Shown here: positions 1 through 5,576 of the stretch, piece after piece
How the letters are laid out: every line of letters begins with the position of its first letter
Position numbering within the stretch: position 1 is the stretch's first letter
Source of the DNA: a virus
IMG/VR virus record: IMGVR_UViG_3300008050_000256
Coordinates: 1 to 26,784 of that record
Reading direction: 5' to 3' (one strand)
Length of the DNA: 26,784 bases
Made by a program: the position numbers and the translations under genes
Notes under the pieces: model-generated
What the model was told of the DNA's origin: nothing
What the model saw: only the letters and a program-made list of their open reading frames with translations
The model's database searches: none

Positions 1-1
1 C

Positions 2-61
2 AAGATATTCACAAACGAAGAAGTGAAAGCATATATCAGCGAGAATTGGGATGAAGAATAG
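2..61 (+). CDS. 3' end of an unidentified CDS (partial)
   Basis: An open frame enters from the left edge and ends at TAG (59-61). The visible 19 residues are acidic (KIFTNEEVKAYISENWDEE). The next gene starts inside its last codons, as is usual in this tightly packed cluster. Too short to identify. Confidence 0.45.
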   Translation, partial: KIFTNEEVKAYISENWDEE

Positions 62-188
62 AACATATTCTTTAAAAAGGACATTGGGAAACGCAACTAC
101 GAGTTACGATTTACCATTTGCATATGTTTCTCCTGAAAAGATAGAAGCAGAGATTTTTAAAAAGACCTACGAGCTTTTAAGTGAATGA
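51..188 (+). CDS. small hypothetical protein, 45 aa
   Basis: ATG at 51 overlaps the end of the preceding frame, and TGA at 186-188 overlaps the GTG start of the next gene by 8 bases. The product begins MKNRTYSLKRTLGN and is mixed charged, with no membrane segment, cysteine motif or recognised domain. No good Shine-Dalgarno is visible, so translation may be coupled to the upstream gene. I do not recognise the family. The overlaps on both sides favour a real gene. Confidence 0.5.
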   Translation: MKNRTYSLKRTLGNATTSYDLPFAYVSPEKIEAEIFKKTYELLSE

Positions 189-519
189 AGAAATCGCAAA
201 AACGTATATTGGAGAATACGGTTGGTTATTGGTGGTGGGATTCTTCGCCGTCTTATTCAAAGATGTTATCCATAACGCCGTCGAAGCGTTCTTGGTGTTT
301 GTTGGAAACGACTACAACTCCGACGACGTTGTTTATGTCGGTACAGGAGAAAAACCCGCAAGAATCGTCAGAGTAGGGGTATGGAAAACTACGTTCTATA
401 TGAAATCAGATGGAGACTGGAATGTTAAGATGGTAGTACCTAACGAAAGATTAAAAGAATTGGTTATTAAAATGAAATTGCCCGTTAATGGAGATAAAGG
501 TTTGAAAACAGATGAATGA
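181..519 (+). CDS. MscS-like mini membrane protein
   Basis: 112 aa, GTG start; a stop codon lies immediately upstream in frame, so this is the first possible start. Residues about 13-42 form one hydrophobic segment (YGWLLVVGFFAVLF, then NAVEAFLVFVG). The following part, DDVVYVG...ARIVRVGVWKTTFYM...VKMVVPNERLKE, matches the pattern of the MscS mechanosensitive channel pore helix and beta domain (GD.V.V, G.V..I...T, and a V.PN motif). Family knowledge: MscS proteins form homoheptameric membrane channels, and the beta domain lines the cytosolic side of the pore. This protein is far shorter than MscS and lacks TM1-TM2 and the C-terminal cage. It lies just upstream of the lysis genes, so a role in membrane permeability is possible. 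That role is inference. Confidence 0.6.
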   Translation: MNEEIAKTYIGEYGWLLVVGFFAVLFKDVIHNAVEAFLVFVGNDYNSDDVVYVGTGEKPARIVRVGVWKTTFYMKSDGDWNVKMVVPNERLKELVIKMKLPVNGDKGLKTDE

Positions 520-604
520 CTTTGAAGTATTGATTAAAGTTATGGTAGTGATGGTAGTACCACTATTGATTGGTGTGTTAATCACAAGGAATGATAATGA
601 ATAA
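512..604 (+). CDS. small single-pass membrane protein, 30 aa
   Basis: ATG at 512 overlaps the end of the MscS-like gene; TAA at 602-604. A short N-terminal stretch (MNDFEVLIK) is followed by a hydrophobic helix (VMVVMVVPLLIGVLI) and a polar tail (TRNDNE). The topology resembles phage pinholins or Rz-type accessory peptides, but no family is recognisable. It sits between a membrane-channel-like gene and the lysis cassette, which is consistent with a lysis-related role (inference). Confidence 0.5.
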   Translation: MNDFEVLIKVMVVMVVPLLIGVLITRNDNE

Positions 605-761
605 TTTAGCCACAGGTAGAAAATGTAAAGTATGTGGCGAACATCAGCCATTTGGTTCAGATGGTTGGAGAGCAGTTAAGGCTATTGGTAAGTGAATGAG
701 ATGCTACCATAAAACACAAAAAGAATTAAAAAAACGGAAAAACGATGCCAAAAACGAGTAA
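597..761 (+). pseudogene. small zinc-finger-like protein with in-frame TGA
   Basis: ATG at 597 overlaps the previous stop. The first part (597-695, 32 aa) holds CKVCGEHQPFG, one half of a zinc knuckle, then stops at TGA (693-695). The next codon is ATG, and the same frame continues (696-761, 21 aa: MRCYHKTQKELKKRKNDAKNE), giving the second half with Cys and His. Small phage zinc proteins of the type CxxCG...C.. followed by a basic tail normally have both halves in one chain. The TGA therefore looks like a nonsense mutation, a readthrough site, or a split into two coupled peptides. TGA ends several other genes here, so it is not generally recoded. Confidence 0.45.
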
Positions 762-969
762 CCACGCCCAAATAATGACAGCTATTGCAAGATTTGAAGA
801 ACGGCAAATAACAATTTTCAAGCGTATTGATAAAATTGAAAGTCATCTTGCGAAAATCAACGGAAAGGTGCAAGACCAAGAAGTTAAGGTGGCTGAAATA
901 CGCACCTATGGGACAATGGCAGTTTTAATTATGCCGATTATTATTAACGCAGTAATGGGATTATTTTAA
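745..969 (+). CDS. coiled-coil membrane protein (XhlA-like lysis accessory)
   Basis: 74 aa. The frame overlaps the preceding small gene. Residues about 10-50 form an amphipathic heptad-like helix (ARFEERQITIFKRIDKIESH and onward to KVQDQEVKV). Residues about 55-74 are a hydrophobic C-terminal anchor (GTMAVLIMPIIINAVMGLF). This coiled coil plus tail anchor, and its place directly before a holin-like gene and an endolysin, match XhlA/haemolysin-type phage lysis accessory proteins. No catalytic residues are expected. The assignment rests on architecture and context. Confidence 0.55.
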   Translation: MPKTSNHAQIMTAIARFEERQITIFKRIDKIESHLAKINGKVQDQEVKVAEIRTYGTMAVLIMPIIINAVMGLF

Positions 970-1026
970 TGCGACCTGCTTCTTACTTCTCCTCCTTTAA
1001 CTGGGTTACCTCGGTTGTGGGTCGCA
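969..1026 (+). promoter_or_regulatory. nested RNA hairpin between lysis genes
   Basis: ATGCGACC (969-976) pairs perfectly with GGTCGCAT (1019-1026). Inside the loop, 999-1016 can form a second hairpin of 7 pairs with a TTAC loop (two G-U pairs). It begins at the stop codon of the XhlA-like gene and ends 27 bases before the holin-like start. There is no U-tract, so a plain intrinsic terminator is unlikely. A role in holin expression or timing is inference. Confidence 0.4.
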
Positions 1027-1053
1027 TTCTCCCCTAAAAAAAAAGGATATATT

Positions 1054-1284
1054 ATGAATTGGATATTAGAACATTGGCAGTCTATCATAGGCACAGTTGT
1101 TACATTAGCTGGACTTGGGTGGATTCCATTTACAAGGGCTTTATTGCTCAAGGGTATCAGGGTTGCTATGTCAGAAGCATTCTTAAAAGCATTGTTTTTT
1201 GACTTAGCTGGAAAATACGTTGCTTCGACAGATACAAAGCTGGATGATAAGTTTTTAGCACAGCTTGAAAAGTCGTTTGAGTAA
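1054..1284 (+). CDS. holin-like membrane protein
   Basis: 76 aa. ATG at 1054 is chosen because it follows AAAAGGATA; the longer frame from 1015 runs through the hairpin. Residues about 8-30 (HWQSIIGTVVTLAGLGWIPF) are one transmembrane segment. A second, weaker hydrophobic amphipathic helix follows (EAFLKALFFDLAG), then a charged C-terminus. The endolysin gene starts two bases after its stop. Small size, membrane segment and position immediately before an endolysin support a holin or pinholin that would permeabilise the inner membrane. No specific holin family is recognised. Confidence 0.55.
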   Translation: MNWILEHWQSIIGTVVTLAGLGWIPFTRALLLKGIRVAMSEAFLKALFFDLAGKYVASTDTKLDDKFLAQLEKSFE

Positions 1285-1285
1285 A

Positions 1286-1666
1286 ATGCCTAAATTTGGT
1301 AAAAAAAGTAGAGATAGGCTCTTAGGAGTAAAGCCAGAGTTAATTAATGTTCTTAATGAGCTTGTTAAGATTATGGATGTTACGATAATTGAAGGTTTAA
1401 GAACTGAAGCTCGTCAAAATGAGTTAGTAGCTCAAGGGAAATCTAAAACTAAATATTCAAAACATTTACGAGGTATGGCTGTAGATTTAGCTCCTTACCC
1501 TATTGATTGGGATGACAGAGAAAGATTTCACTATATGGGTGGAATGTTTCGAGGTATTTGTCAACAAATGGGCGTAAAAGGTCGCTGGGGGGGAGACTGG
1601 GACAGCGATGGGGATGTAAAAGACAATAGCTTCGACGATTTAGTCCATGTGGAGTTAATGGATTAA
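1286..1666 (+). CDS. endolysin, M15 family peptidase
   Basis: 126 aa from ATG 1286; an in-frame TTG at 1265 would lie inside the holin-like gene. Peptidase M15 zinc residues are visible: SKHLRGMAVDLA (residues 58-69) supplies the SxHxxGxAxD motif with His60 and Asp67, and DDLVHVEL (117-124) supplies the C-terminal HxE with His121. Family knowledge: these enzymes (such as the T5 endolysin and VanY-like D,D/L,D-peptidases) cut peptide cross-links of peptidoglycan. There is no signal peptide, so release would need the holin. Length is normal for single-domain M15 endolysins. Confidence 0.9.
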   Translation: MPKFGKKSRDRLLGVKPELINVLNELVKIMDVTIIEGLRTEARQNELVAQGKSKTKYSKHLRGMAVDLAPYPIDWDDRERFHYMGGMFRGICQQMGVKGRWGGDWDSDGDVKDNSFDDLVHVELMD

Positions 1667-1685
1667 TATATACTAATATAAATAC

Positions 1686-1714
1686 TTGCATAGTGCCCTA
1701 AATGGCTGTATACT
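1686..1714 (+). promoter_or_regulatory. candidate sigma70-type promoter for the early rightward operon
   Basis: TTGCAT (1686-1691), a 17-base spacer, then TATACT (1709-1714). The -10 matches the consensus at five of six positions, the -35 at three. It lies in the gap after the endolysin and 26 bases before the HTH gene, a natural place to start the early operon. Confidence 0.5.
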
Positions 1715-1739
1715 TACCTATAACAATACAAGGATATAT

Positions 1740-1925
1740 ATGCAAGAACTACTCACCGTCACCGAAGTAGCAGATGTGCTTAAAGTGACAAAATACACAA
1801 TTAGGGAATACATAAAGGCTGGGAAGATAAAAGCGTCTAAGATTGGCGGAAAAGAATACAGAATCGCTAAGGGCGACCTAGAGAAATTTATTTCTGACTT
1901 GGAATATACACCCCATATTAATTAA
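1740..1925 (+). CDS. excisionase/MerR-type HTH DNA-binding protein (HTH_17)
   Basis: 61 aa. ATG at 1740 follows AAGGATA and is preferred over an in-frame start at 1686 that overlaps the promoter. The sequence LLTVTEVADVLKVTKYTIREYIKAGKIKASKIGGKEYRI matches the HTH_17 excisionase family winged helix (helix-turn-helix about residues 6-26, wing KIGGKEYRI), followed by a short helix (DLEKFISDL). Such proteins bind DNA as excisionases or small regulators. With no integrase in view, a transcriptional regulator of the early operon, where it is the first gene, is the safer reading. Its stop codon lies inside the following hairpin. Confidence 0.8.
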   Translation: MQELLTVTEVADVLKVTKYTIREYIKAGKIKASKIGGKEYRIAKGDLEKFISDLEYTPHIN

Positions 1926-1961
1926 TTATTCTGAACGTTAAGTGAAGAATAATTAATTAAT
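1917..1961 (+). promoter_or_regulatory. intercistronic hairpin H1 (GA/GA-loop family)
   Basis: ATTAATTAATTATTCT (1917-1932) pairs perfectly over 16 bases with AGAATAATTAATTAAT (1946-1961). The 13-nt loop GAACGTTAAGTGA can fold as GA / AC / GTTAA / GT / GA: a tandem G-A internal loop, two pairs and a small loop. The stop codon of the HTH gene (1923-1925) lies in the left arm. The next gene's ribosome site (AAAGGG) begins just after the right arm. The same plan recurs in the leftward operon at 8172, 8664 and 11337. Confidence 0.7.
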
Positions 1962-1974
1962 AAAAGGGTTTATA

Positions 1975-2187
1975 ATGGAAAAAGAGACATCAACGGCTCG
2001 GCAGTTCTGCGCTAACTATGTTTGCGGTAAGTGTACGGGTGTTATGATGGTTAAAGAAAGCGCTACTTTGCGACTTTGGGTGGATTCAAATTATGCTGGC
2101 AAGGATTGTAAGCCGTTGGATTGTACTTATTTTAATAATATTGTAATCCCGGGAACGCCGAAGGAGGCATCATGGACGAGAAGATAA
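1975..2187 (+). CDS. small cysteine-rich protein, possible zinc binder
   Basis: 70 aa; ATG after AAAAGGG. Cysteines at 12, 17, 20, 45 and 50 (FCANYVCGKC ... CKPLDC) suggest a metal site formed by CxxxxCxxC and CxxxxC. It ends in a basic tail and overlaps the next gene by 16 bases, so the two are probably translated together. It is the first gene after hairpin H1. I do not recognise the family; a DNA-metabolism or host-takeover accessory is possible from context only. Confidence 0.65.
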   Translation: MEKETSTARQFCANYVCGKCTGVMMVKESATLRLWVDSNYAGKDCKPLDCTYFNNIVIPGTPKEASWTRR

Positions 2188-2645
2188 TATTTGATGAGTT
2201 AAACGGAGAAGAACCCAATAATCAAGTACATATTGATAGGATGTTGTATAAAGTGGGCAAATTGGAGCGAGAAATCGAAAAGATTGAAGATTCGATAATA
2301 GAGTCCAAAGAGTTTTATGAGCGCCGTATAGACGCAATTAAGAAGCAAATACATGCTAGGGAGTTAATGATGGAGTCCTATGCAATGTCTCAGCTAGAAA
2401 ACGGCATCAAAACAACAAAATTACCTAACGGGACTTTAAGGATTGTTAATCGAGTTAAAAAAACTCTTCCCGACGACGATATACTGCTAAAGTATAGCTA
2501 CGCAAACAGCATAGCGACAAAGGTTGTTAAAAAGCCCGATAAGAAAAGCATCTTTGAGTACATAAAAGAAACGGGGGATGTGCCCGATGGTTACGACGAG
2601 ACTGACGTTGTAAGTTTTTCATTCAAAACAAACAAAACTAACTAA
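2172..2645 (+). CDS. Gp157/Gam-like protein
   Basis: 157 aa; a strong AAGGAGG precedes ATG 2172. Residues about 20-75 are a long charged coiled coil (KLEREIEKIEDSIIESKEFY and onward). Then comes the pattern KTTKLPNGTLRIVNRVKK (about 92-109), followed by PDKKSIFEYIKETGDVPDG near the C-terminus. This order (coiled coil, K(T)xxGTxxxR, then PDKKxIxExxKxGxxVPG) is that of siphovirus Gp157 proteins and of the related Mu Gam host-nuclease inhibitors. Gam-type proteins bind DNA ends and protect them from exonucleases; Gp157 members often sit beside ERF or other recombinases, as here. The exact biochemical role is not proven. Confidence 0.75.
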   Translation: MDEKIIFDELNGEEPNNQVHIDRMLYKVGKLEREIEKIEDSIIESKEFYERRIDAIKKQIHARELMMESYAMSQLENGIKTTKLPNGTLRIVNRVKKTLPDDDILLKYSYANSIATKVVKKPDKKSIFEYIKETGDVPDGYDETDVVSFSFKTNKTN

Positions 2646-2661
2646 CAAAAAAGGAACACCG

Positions 2662-2883
2662 ATGATAAAATACCACTTAGACAAGACATTGCTCCGTACA
2701 AATACTGTTGGCATAATAGTAAACGTGCTAGAGAAGTGCTTAGAGTCTCACATTAAGGGAGGCGTGAGAGAAGAAATAGACTATATTTTAGAACAAAGAC
2801 AAATATCTATGGACACCACAAAACACATGAGAGCGTCGATTGTTGGGAGACCTAACTTATTTGGTAAGGGAGGCAAAAAATGA
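2662..2883 (+). CDS. hypothetical protein, 73 aa
   Basis: ATG follows AAAAGGAACACCG. The product is mostly helical in appearance (VGIIVNVLEKCLESHIKGGV, EEIDYILEQRQISMD) with a basic, glycine-rich C-terminus (NLFGKGGKK). Its stop overlaps the ATG of the ERF gene (ATGA), and the ERF ribosome site GGGAGG lies in its last codons, so the two are translationally linked. No family recognised; its place between Gp157-like and ERF suggests a recombination accessory. Confidence 0.6.
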   Translation: MIKYHLDKTLLRTNTVGIIVNVLEKCLESHIKGGVREEIDYILEQRQISMDTTKHMRASIVGRPNLFGKGGKK

Positions 2884-3740
2884 AGGAATTAATAAGCATT
2901 CAAGCAGAATTAAGTGTACCTAAGAATCAGCGTAATAACTTTGGTAATTATAATTATAGGAGTTGCGAAGATATATTGGAAGCCGTTAAGCCGTTGTTGA
3001 AAAAGAATAATTGTGTGCTAACATTATCAGATGAAGTTAAAATAGTTGGCGAAATTATTTATGTCGAAGCTACGGCGACTATTAAGGCGAAAGAAAACGA
3101 ATTATCTGTTACCGCGCAGGCTGGGATAGACCCAAACAGGAAGGGGATGGATGTGGCTCAAAGTTTCGGTTCAAGTTCAAGCTATGCTCGTAAATATGCG
3201 CTTAACGGACTCTTCTCGATTGACGATACTGCGGATTCTGATGCTACTAATGAGCATAACACAAAGGAAAAAGCGCCTAAGTCAGACGAACCTTTAAAGT
3301 GGGATAATTCAGTGCGTACTCGCAAGCTAGGTTTCGGTAAGCATAAAGACCTTACATGGGAAAAAGCCCCAAGCGATTATTTGGAATGGGTGATGAATCA
3401 AGACGGAAAATATAGTGAGTTAGCACGTAAGGAATTAACGCTTAGAGTTGAAAAGAGAGACGAACAGGATGATAAGGACGCTCAAAGGATTAATACAATT
3501 ACTATTACGATGAAATCCCTTATGGGGAGAGTTGGGACAACGAAAGGGCTTGCGTGGATTAACGAAAGGATTGGTAAGCGTAAGGTCGCTGAGTTAGAAG
3601 TTGAACAGCGCGAGAAATTGTTTACGGAATTTTCTGATTGGGTCGAAGCAGAAACATCTAATAAAGCAGAAACATCTAATAAAGCAGAGACATCTAATAA
3701 AGCAGAGACATCTAATAAAACAGATAAGTTGCCGTTCTGA
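2880..3740 (+). CDS. erf: ERF-family single-strand annealing protein with DUF3820-like domain
   Basis: 286 aa. Residues 1-120 match ERF recombinases: LISIQAEL...NNFGNYNYRSCEDILEAVKPLL, later AQSFGSSSSYARKYALNGLF (about 93-112), the conserved S-Y-A-R-K-Y-A-L segment. ERF proteins anneal complementary single strands during phage recombination and genome circularisation. Residues about 148-172 (LGFGKHKDLTWEKAPSDYLE) match the DUF3820-type FGKHKG...W..P..YL motif seen in exonucleases. The C-terminus has four AETSNK repeats (257-280) and ends KTDKLPF, like the acidic-hydrophobic tail (D-x-I/L-P-F) by which SSB proteins recruit partners. ERF assignment is secure; the tail function is inference. Confidence 0.88.
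   Translation: MKELISIQAELSVPKNQRNNFGNYNYRSCEDILEAVKPLLKKNNCVLTLSDEVKIVGEIIYVEATATIKAKENELSVTAQAGIDPNRKGMDVAQSFGSSSSYARKYALNGLFSIDDTADSDATNEHNTKEKAPKSDEPLKWDNSVRTRKLGFGKHKDLTWEKAPSDYLEWVMNQDGKYSELARKELTLRVEKRDEQDDKDAQRINTITITMKSLMGRVGTTKGLAWINERIGKRKVAELEVEQREKLFTEFSDWVEAETSNKAETSNKAETSNKAETSNKTDKLPF
3648..3719 (+). repeat. four 18-bp in-frame tandem repeats
   Basis: Units 3648-3665, 3666-3683, 3684-3701 and 3702-3719 encode AETSNK four times at the end of the ERF protein. Units 1-2 and 3-4 differ by one silent base (GAAACA versus GAGACA). A unit of six codons can expand or contract without a frameshift. Confidence 0.95.
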
Positions 3741-3988
3741 TGCAAGATACACAGAAATCGCGCATATTAAGGCACTTGCAAGATTGTGGCTCAATAACAC
3801 CGTTAGATGCGTTGCGTGAATATGGTGTTTATAGGCTGTCAGCCATAATACATACACTGCGAAACGAAGGTAATAACATAGGTACGGAAATGGTAAAGTT
3901 CACAAACAGATACGGGAAACCAAATAACTATGCTAAGTACACTTATTCGGTGGCTGAAGTTGGCGAAACCATTGAGTTGGGATTATGA
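3740..3988 (+). CDS. HTH_39-type winged-helix protein
   Basis: 82 aa; the ATG shares one base with the ERF stop. The pattern QKSRILRHLQDCGSITPLDA, then LREYGVYRLSAIIHTLRNEG and GTEMVKFTNRYGKPNNYAKY, is that of the small phage HTH_39 family: an N-terminal helix-turn-helix with 'SITPLDA.R.YG..RLSA.I..LR..G', then a beta wing with 'T.MV...NRYG...YA.Y'. Such proteins are common beside phage recombination genes and are thought to bind DNA; their targets are mostly unknown. The next gene overlaps its stop by four bases (ATGA). Confidence 0.75.
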   Translation: MQDTQKSRILRHLQDCGSITPLDALREYGVYRLSAIIHTLRNEGNNIGTEMVKFTNRYGKPNNYAKYTYSVAEVGETIELGL

Positions 3989-4296
3989 CGCATCCATCGA
4001 AAGTTAAAGGGAATAAGTTTGAGCGTGAAATAGTCCGCACCATTAAAGATGCTGGTTTTGACGGAGAAAGGGCTTATGCGTCTGATGGTCGCTCGTTAGG
4101 AGAAAACGAGAAGGTGGATGTTCGTGCTACAATAAAAGGCAAAAAATATCTCATACAGGCTAAAATACGCAAGCAAATAGCTAAGTGGATAATTCCCGAC
4201 ACAGATTCCGTAGATATACAAATAATAAGACAGGATAGGGGCGAGCCACTTGTGGTACAGCCCTTATCTGCATGGTTGGAGGACAAATGCTCTTAG
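3985..4296 (+). CDS. Hjc-like PD-(D/E)XK nuclease, putative Holliday junction resolvase
   Basis: 103 aa. KGNKFEREIVRTIKDAGFDG (residues 8-27) resembles the first helix of Hjc-type resolvases with its conserved Glu. EKVDVRATIKGKKYLIQAKIRKQ (about 42-64) supplies the Asp and a core strand ending Q-A-K in place of the usual E-x-K. A serine/glycine-containing loop lies between (ASDGRSLGEN). Family knowledge: these enzymes cut four-way junctions to resolve recombination and replication intermediates before packaging. Gln for Glu in the motif is seen in some PD-(D/E)XK families. The exact substrate is inferred. Confidence 0.65.
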   Translation: MTHPSKVKGNKFEREIVRTIKDAGFDGERAYASDGRSLGENEKVDVRATIKGKKYLIQAKIRKQIAKWIIPDTDSVDIQIIRQDRGEPLVVQPLSAWLEDKCS

Positions 4297-4412
4297 ATTG
4301 GATTTACAACCTATTCGTGTTCTCAATTAGCATGCTTATCATGTCTATGAGCGCTTTCTGTATTTTGTTTGTGGTGATGTTTATTAAAGATGTTCATAGG
4401 AGCAATAAATGA
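4287..4412 (+). CDS. small membrane protein, 41 aa
   Basis: ATG 4287 follows GGAGGACAA, a strong ribosome site inside the end of the resolvase gene. The product is one long hydrophobic segment (LFVFSISMLIMSMSAFCILF, then VVMFI) with a charged tail (KDVHRSNK). The stop TGA overlaps the next ATG (ATGA). It probably spans the inner membrane once. No family recognised. Confidence 0.6.
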   Translation: MLLDWIYNLFVFSISMLIMSMSAFCILFVVMFIKDVHRSNK

Positions 4413-4597
4413 AAATAGGACAAACAGTAACCGCAAAGCAAACTGATAGTGATGGGGAAATAAAATACATCACAGGAAAGGTGGTGATAATTACAGAAAA
4501 CGACTTAGTATATATGGAGAAGAAATGGCCTCGGCGTGAGCAATACTGCGTAAAGGCGAGTGATATAATAATTAAAGGAGAAGATAATGAGTGGTAG
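4409..4597 (+). CDS. hypothetical protein, 62 aa
   Basis: ATG after AGGAGCAATAA. Alternating polar and hydrophobic residues (GQTVTAKQTDSDGEIKYITG, KVVIITENDLVYME, EQYCVKASDIII) suggest a small beta barrel, possibly SH3-like. It overlaps the DUF1376 gene by 11 bases, so expression of the two is likely linked. Function unknown. Confidence 0.6.
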   Translation: MKIGQTVTAKQTDSDGEIKYITGKVVIITENDLVYMEKKWPRREQYCVKASDIIIKGEDNEW

Positions 4598-5495
4598 CGG
4601 TAAAAATAAAAGACCAGCATTCCAATTTTATGCTGGAGATTTTTTATCTGATTATAATGTAGTATGTATGAATATGGCGCAAAGGGGCATATATATAACA
4701 TTATTAGCCCATGCGTGGCTCGAAGGTGGAATCCCCGATAATACGGACAAAATAAAGCGATTATGCGGAAATCCAATAGAGTGGGACGATGATTGGAATG
4801 TAGTTAGAGATTGCTTTGAGTTAGTTGATGGAGATTTGGTTAATCCAAGAATGGAAAGAGAGCGACTAAAACAAATTGAGCGTTCAGAAAAAGCTAGGAT
4901 TAATGGTGCTTTGGGTGGAAAAGCTAAGCAAACGCTTAGCAAACGCTTACCGAAAGCTAAGCAAACGCTTAGCTCTTCTAAGAAGAAGAAGAATGAAGAT
5001 GAATTTGAAGAGTTTTGGAAATTATGGAGTACAACAAACAGAAAAGCAGACAAGAAGCGCGCGAAAGACTCATACATAAAAGCATTAAAGAGCGAAAAGC
5101 ATGATGTAATAATGAAAGGATTGGCAAGCACTATTGAACACTGGGCTAAGACAGGTAAAGAAACTAAATATATACCGCATGCTAGTACATGGCTTAATGG
5201 GGAGAGATGGAATGACGACATTCCTAAATCGAATGCCATTAGCAACGTTGTGACAAAAACACATACCTATACCTACACTTGCGACAAATGTAAATCACAA
5301 GTAATTGTGAATGACAAGCTCAAATCCGATGAAGTGTTTTGCGATTGTGGTGGCGAGTTGTTAAGTAAGTATGAATACCAGCAAATGATGGCTAAAAAGC
5401 AGGAGAATAGTAATGCGCCAAGTAAGGCAAGAGCGAAGGAAGAAGAAGATTTTATGCAAGCGTTCGGAGGCATGGTTGAGAATATTAGCGCTTAA
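4587..5495 (+). CDS. DUF1376-domain replication protein (putative initiator/replisome organiser)
   Basis: 302 aa; ATG after AAAGGAGAAGATA. Residues 9-95 are a DUF1376 domain (PAFQFYAGDFLSD...MAQRGIYITLLAHAWLEGGIPD...GDLVNPRM). A basic linker (112-135) follows, then FWKLWS...KKRAKDSYIKALK and YIPHASTWLNGERWND (about 143-210), the usual C-terminal partner region. The protein ends with a zinc ribbon (Cys232, Cys235, Cys252, Cys254) and an acidic tail. DUF1376 proteins are common where phage replication initiators lie. The linker is encoded by iterons also present at 13.3-13.5 kb, which supports an initiator role in the way lambda O carries ori inside its gene. Initiator activity is inference. 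Confidence 0.75.
   Translation: MSGSGKNKRPAFQFYAGDFLSDYNVVCMNMAQRGIYITLLAHAWLEGGIPDNTDKIKRLCGNPIEWDDDWNVVRDCFELVDGDLVNPRMERERLKQIERSEKARINGALGGKAKQTLSKRLPKAKQTLSSSKKKKNEDEFEEFWKLWSTTNRKADKKRAKDSYIKALKSEKHDVIMKGLASTIEHWAKTGKETKYIPHASTWLNGERWNDDIPKSNAISNVVTKTHTYTYTCDKCKSQVIVNDKLKSDEVFCDCGGELLSKYEYQQMMAKKQENSNAPSKARAKEEEDFMQAFGGMVENISA
4923..4985 (+). repeat. iterons inside the DUF1376 gene (candidate origin, copy 1)
   Basis: Two copies of GCTAAGCAAACGCTTAGC (4923-4940 and 4956-4973), each an inverted repeat of 7-bp arms around AAAC, flank a partial copy (GCAAACGCTTACC, 4939-4951). A purine-rich AAG run follows. The segment 4967-4985 matches 13443-13461 at 17 of 19 bases. The repeats share a core with the iterons at 13278-13449. 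Confidence 0.75.
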
Positions 5496-5535
5496 ATCGT
5501 CGGTTGGCAGATTGACGACAAATAAAAGAAGCGCA

Positions 5536-5576
5536 CATAGGGGGTTAATTATTGCTACCCACAATAGCCCCCTATG
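5536..5576 (+). promoter_or_regulatory. hairpin that buries the start codon of the HNH gene
   Basis: CATAGGGGG (5536-5544) pairs with CCCCCTATG (5568-5576), 9 bp. An inner stem TATTG/CAATA holds the 7-nt loop CTACCCA. The ATG of the next gene (5574-5576) lies completely within the outer stem, and there is no clear Shine-Dalgarno. An in-frame TAG at 5565 rules out an earlier start. It may instead end transcription of the preceding gene, but it has no U-tract. Confidence 0.6.

Noticed and set aside
597-761. TGA recoded as a sense codon throughout the phage
   Set aside because: TGA ends several well-supported genes with ATGA or TGATG overlaps (for example the ERF and ATPase genes), so general recoding is excluded; only a local event remains possible.
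1740-1925. Evidence of a temperate lifestyle from an excisionase-like gene
   Set aside because: HTH_17 proteins often act as regulators, and no integrase, repressor or attachment site is seen in the window.
3648-3719. Diversity-generating or surface repeat system
   Set aside because: The four AETSNK repeats are near identical and lie in a recombination protein's linker; no reverse transcriptase or template repeat is present.
4652-5245. 197-aa minus-strand ORF
   Set aside because: Antisense to the DUF1376 gene, whose domains are clear; no ribosome site or recognisable domain.
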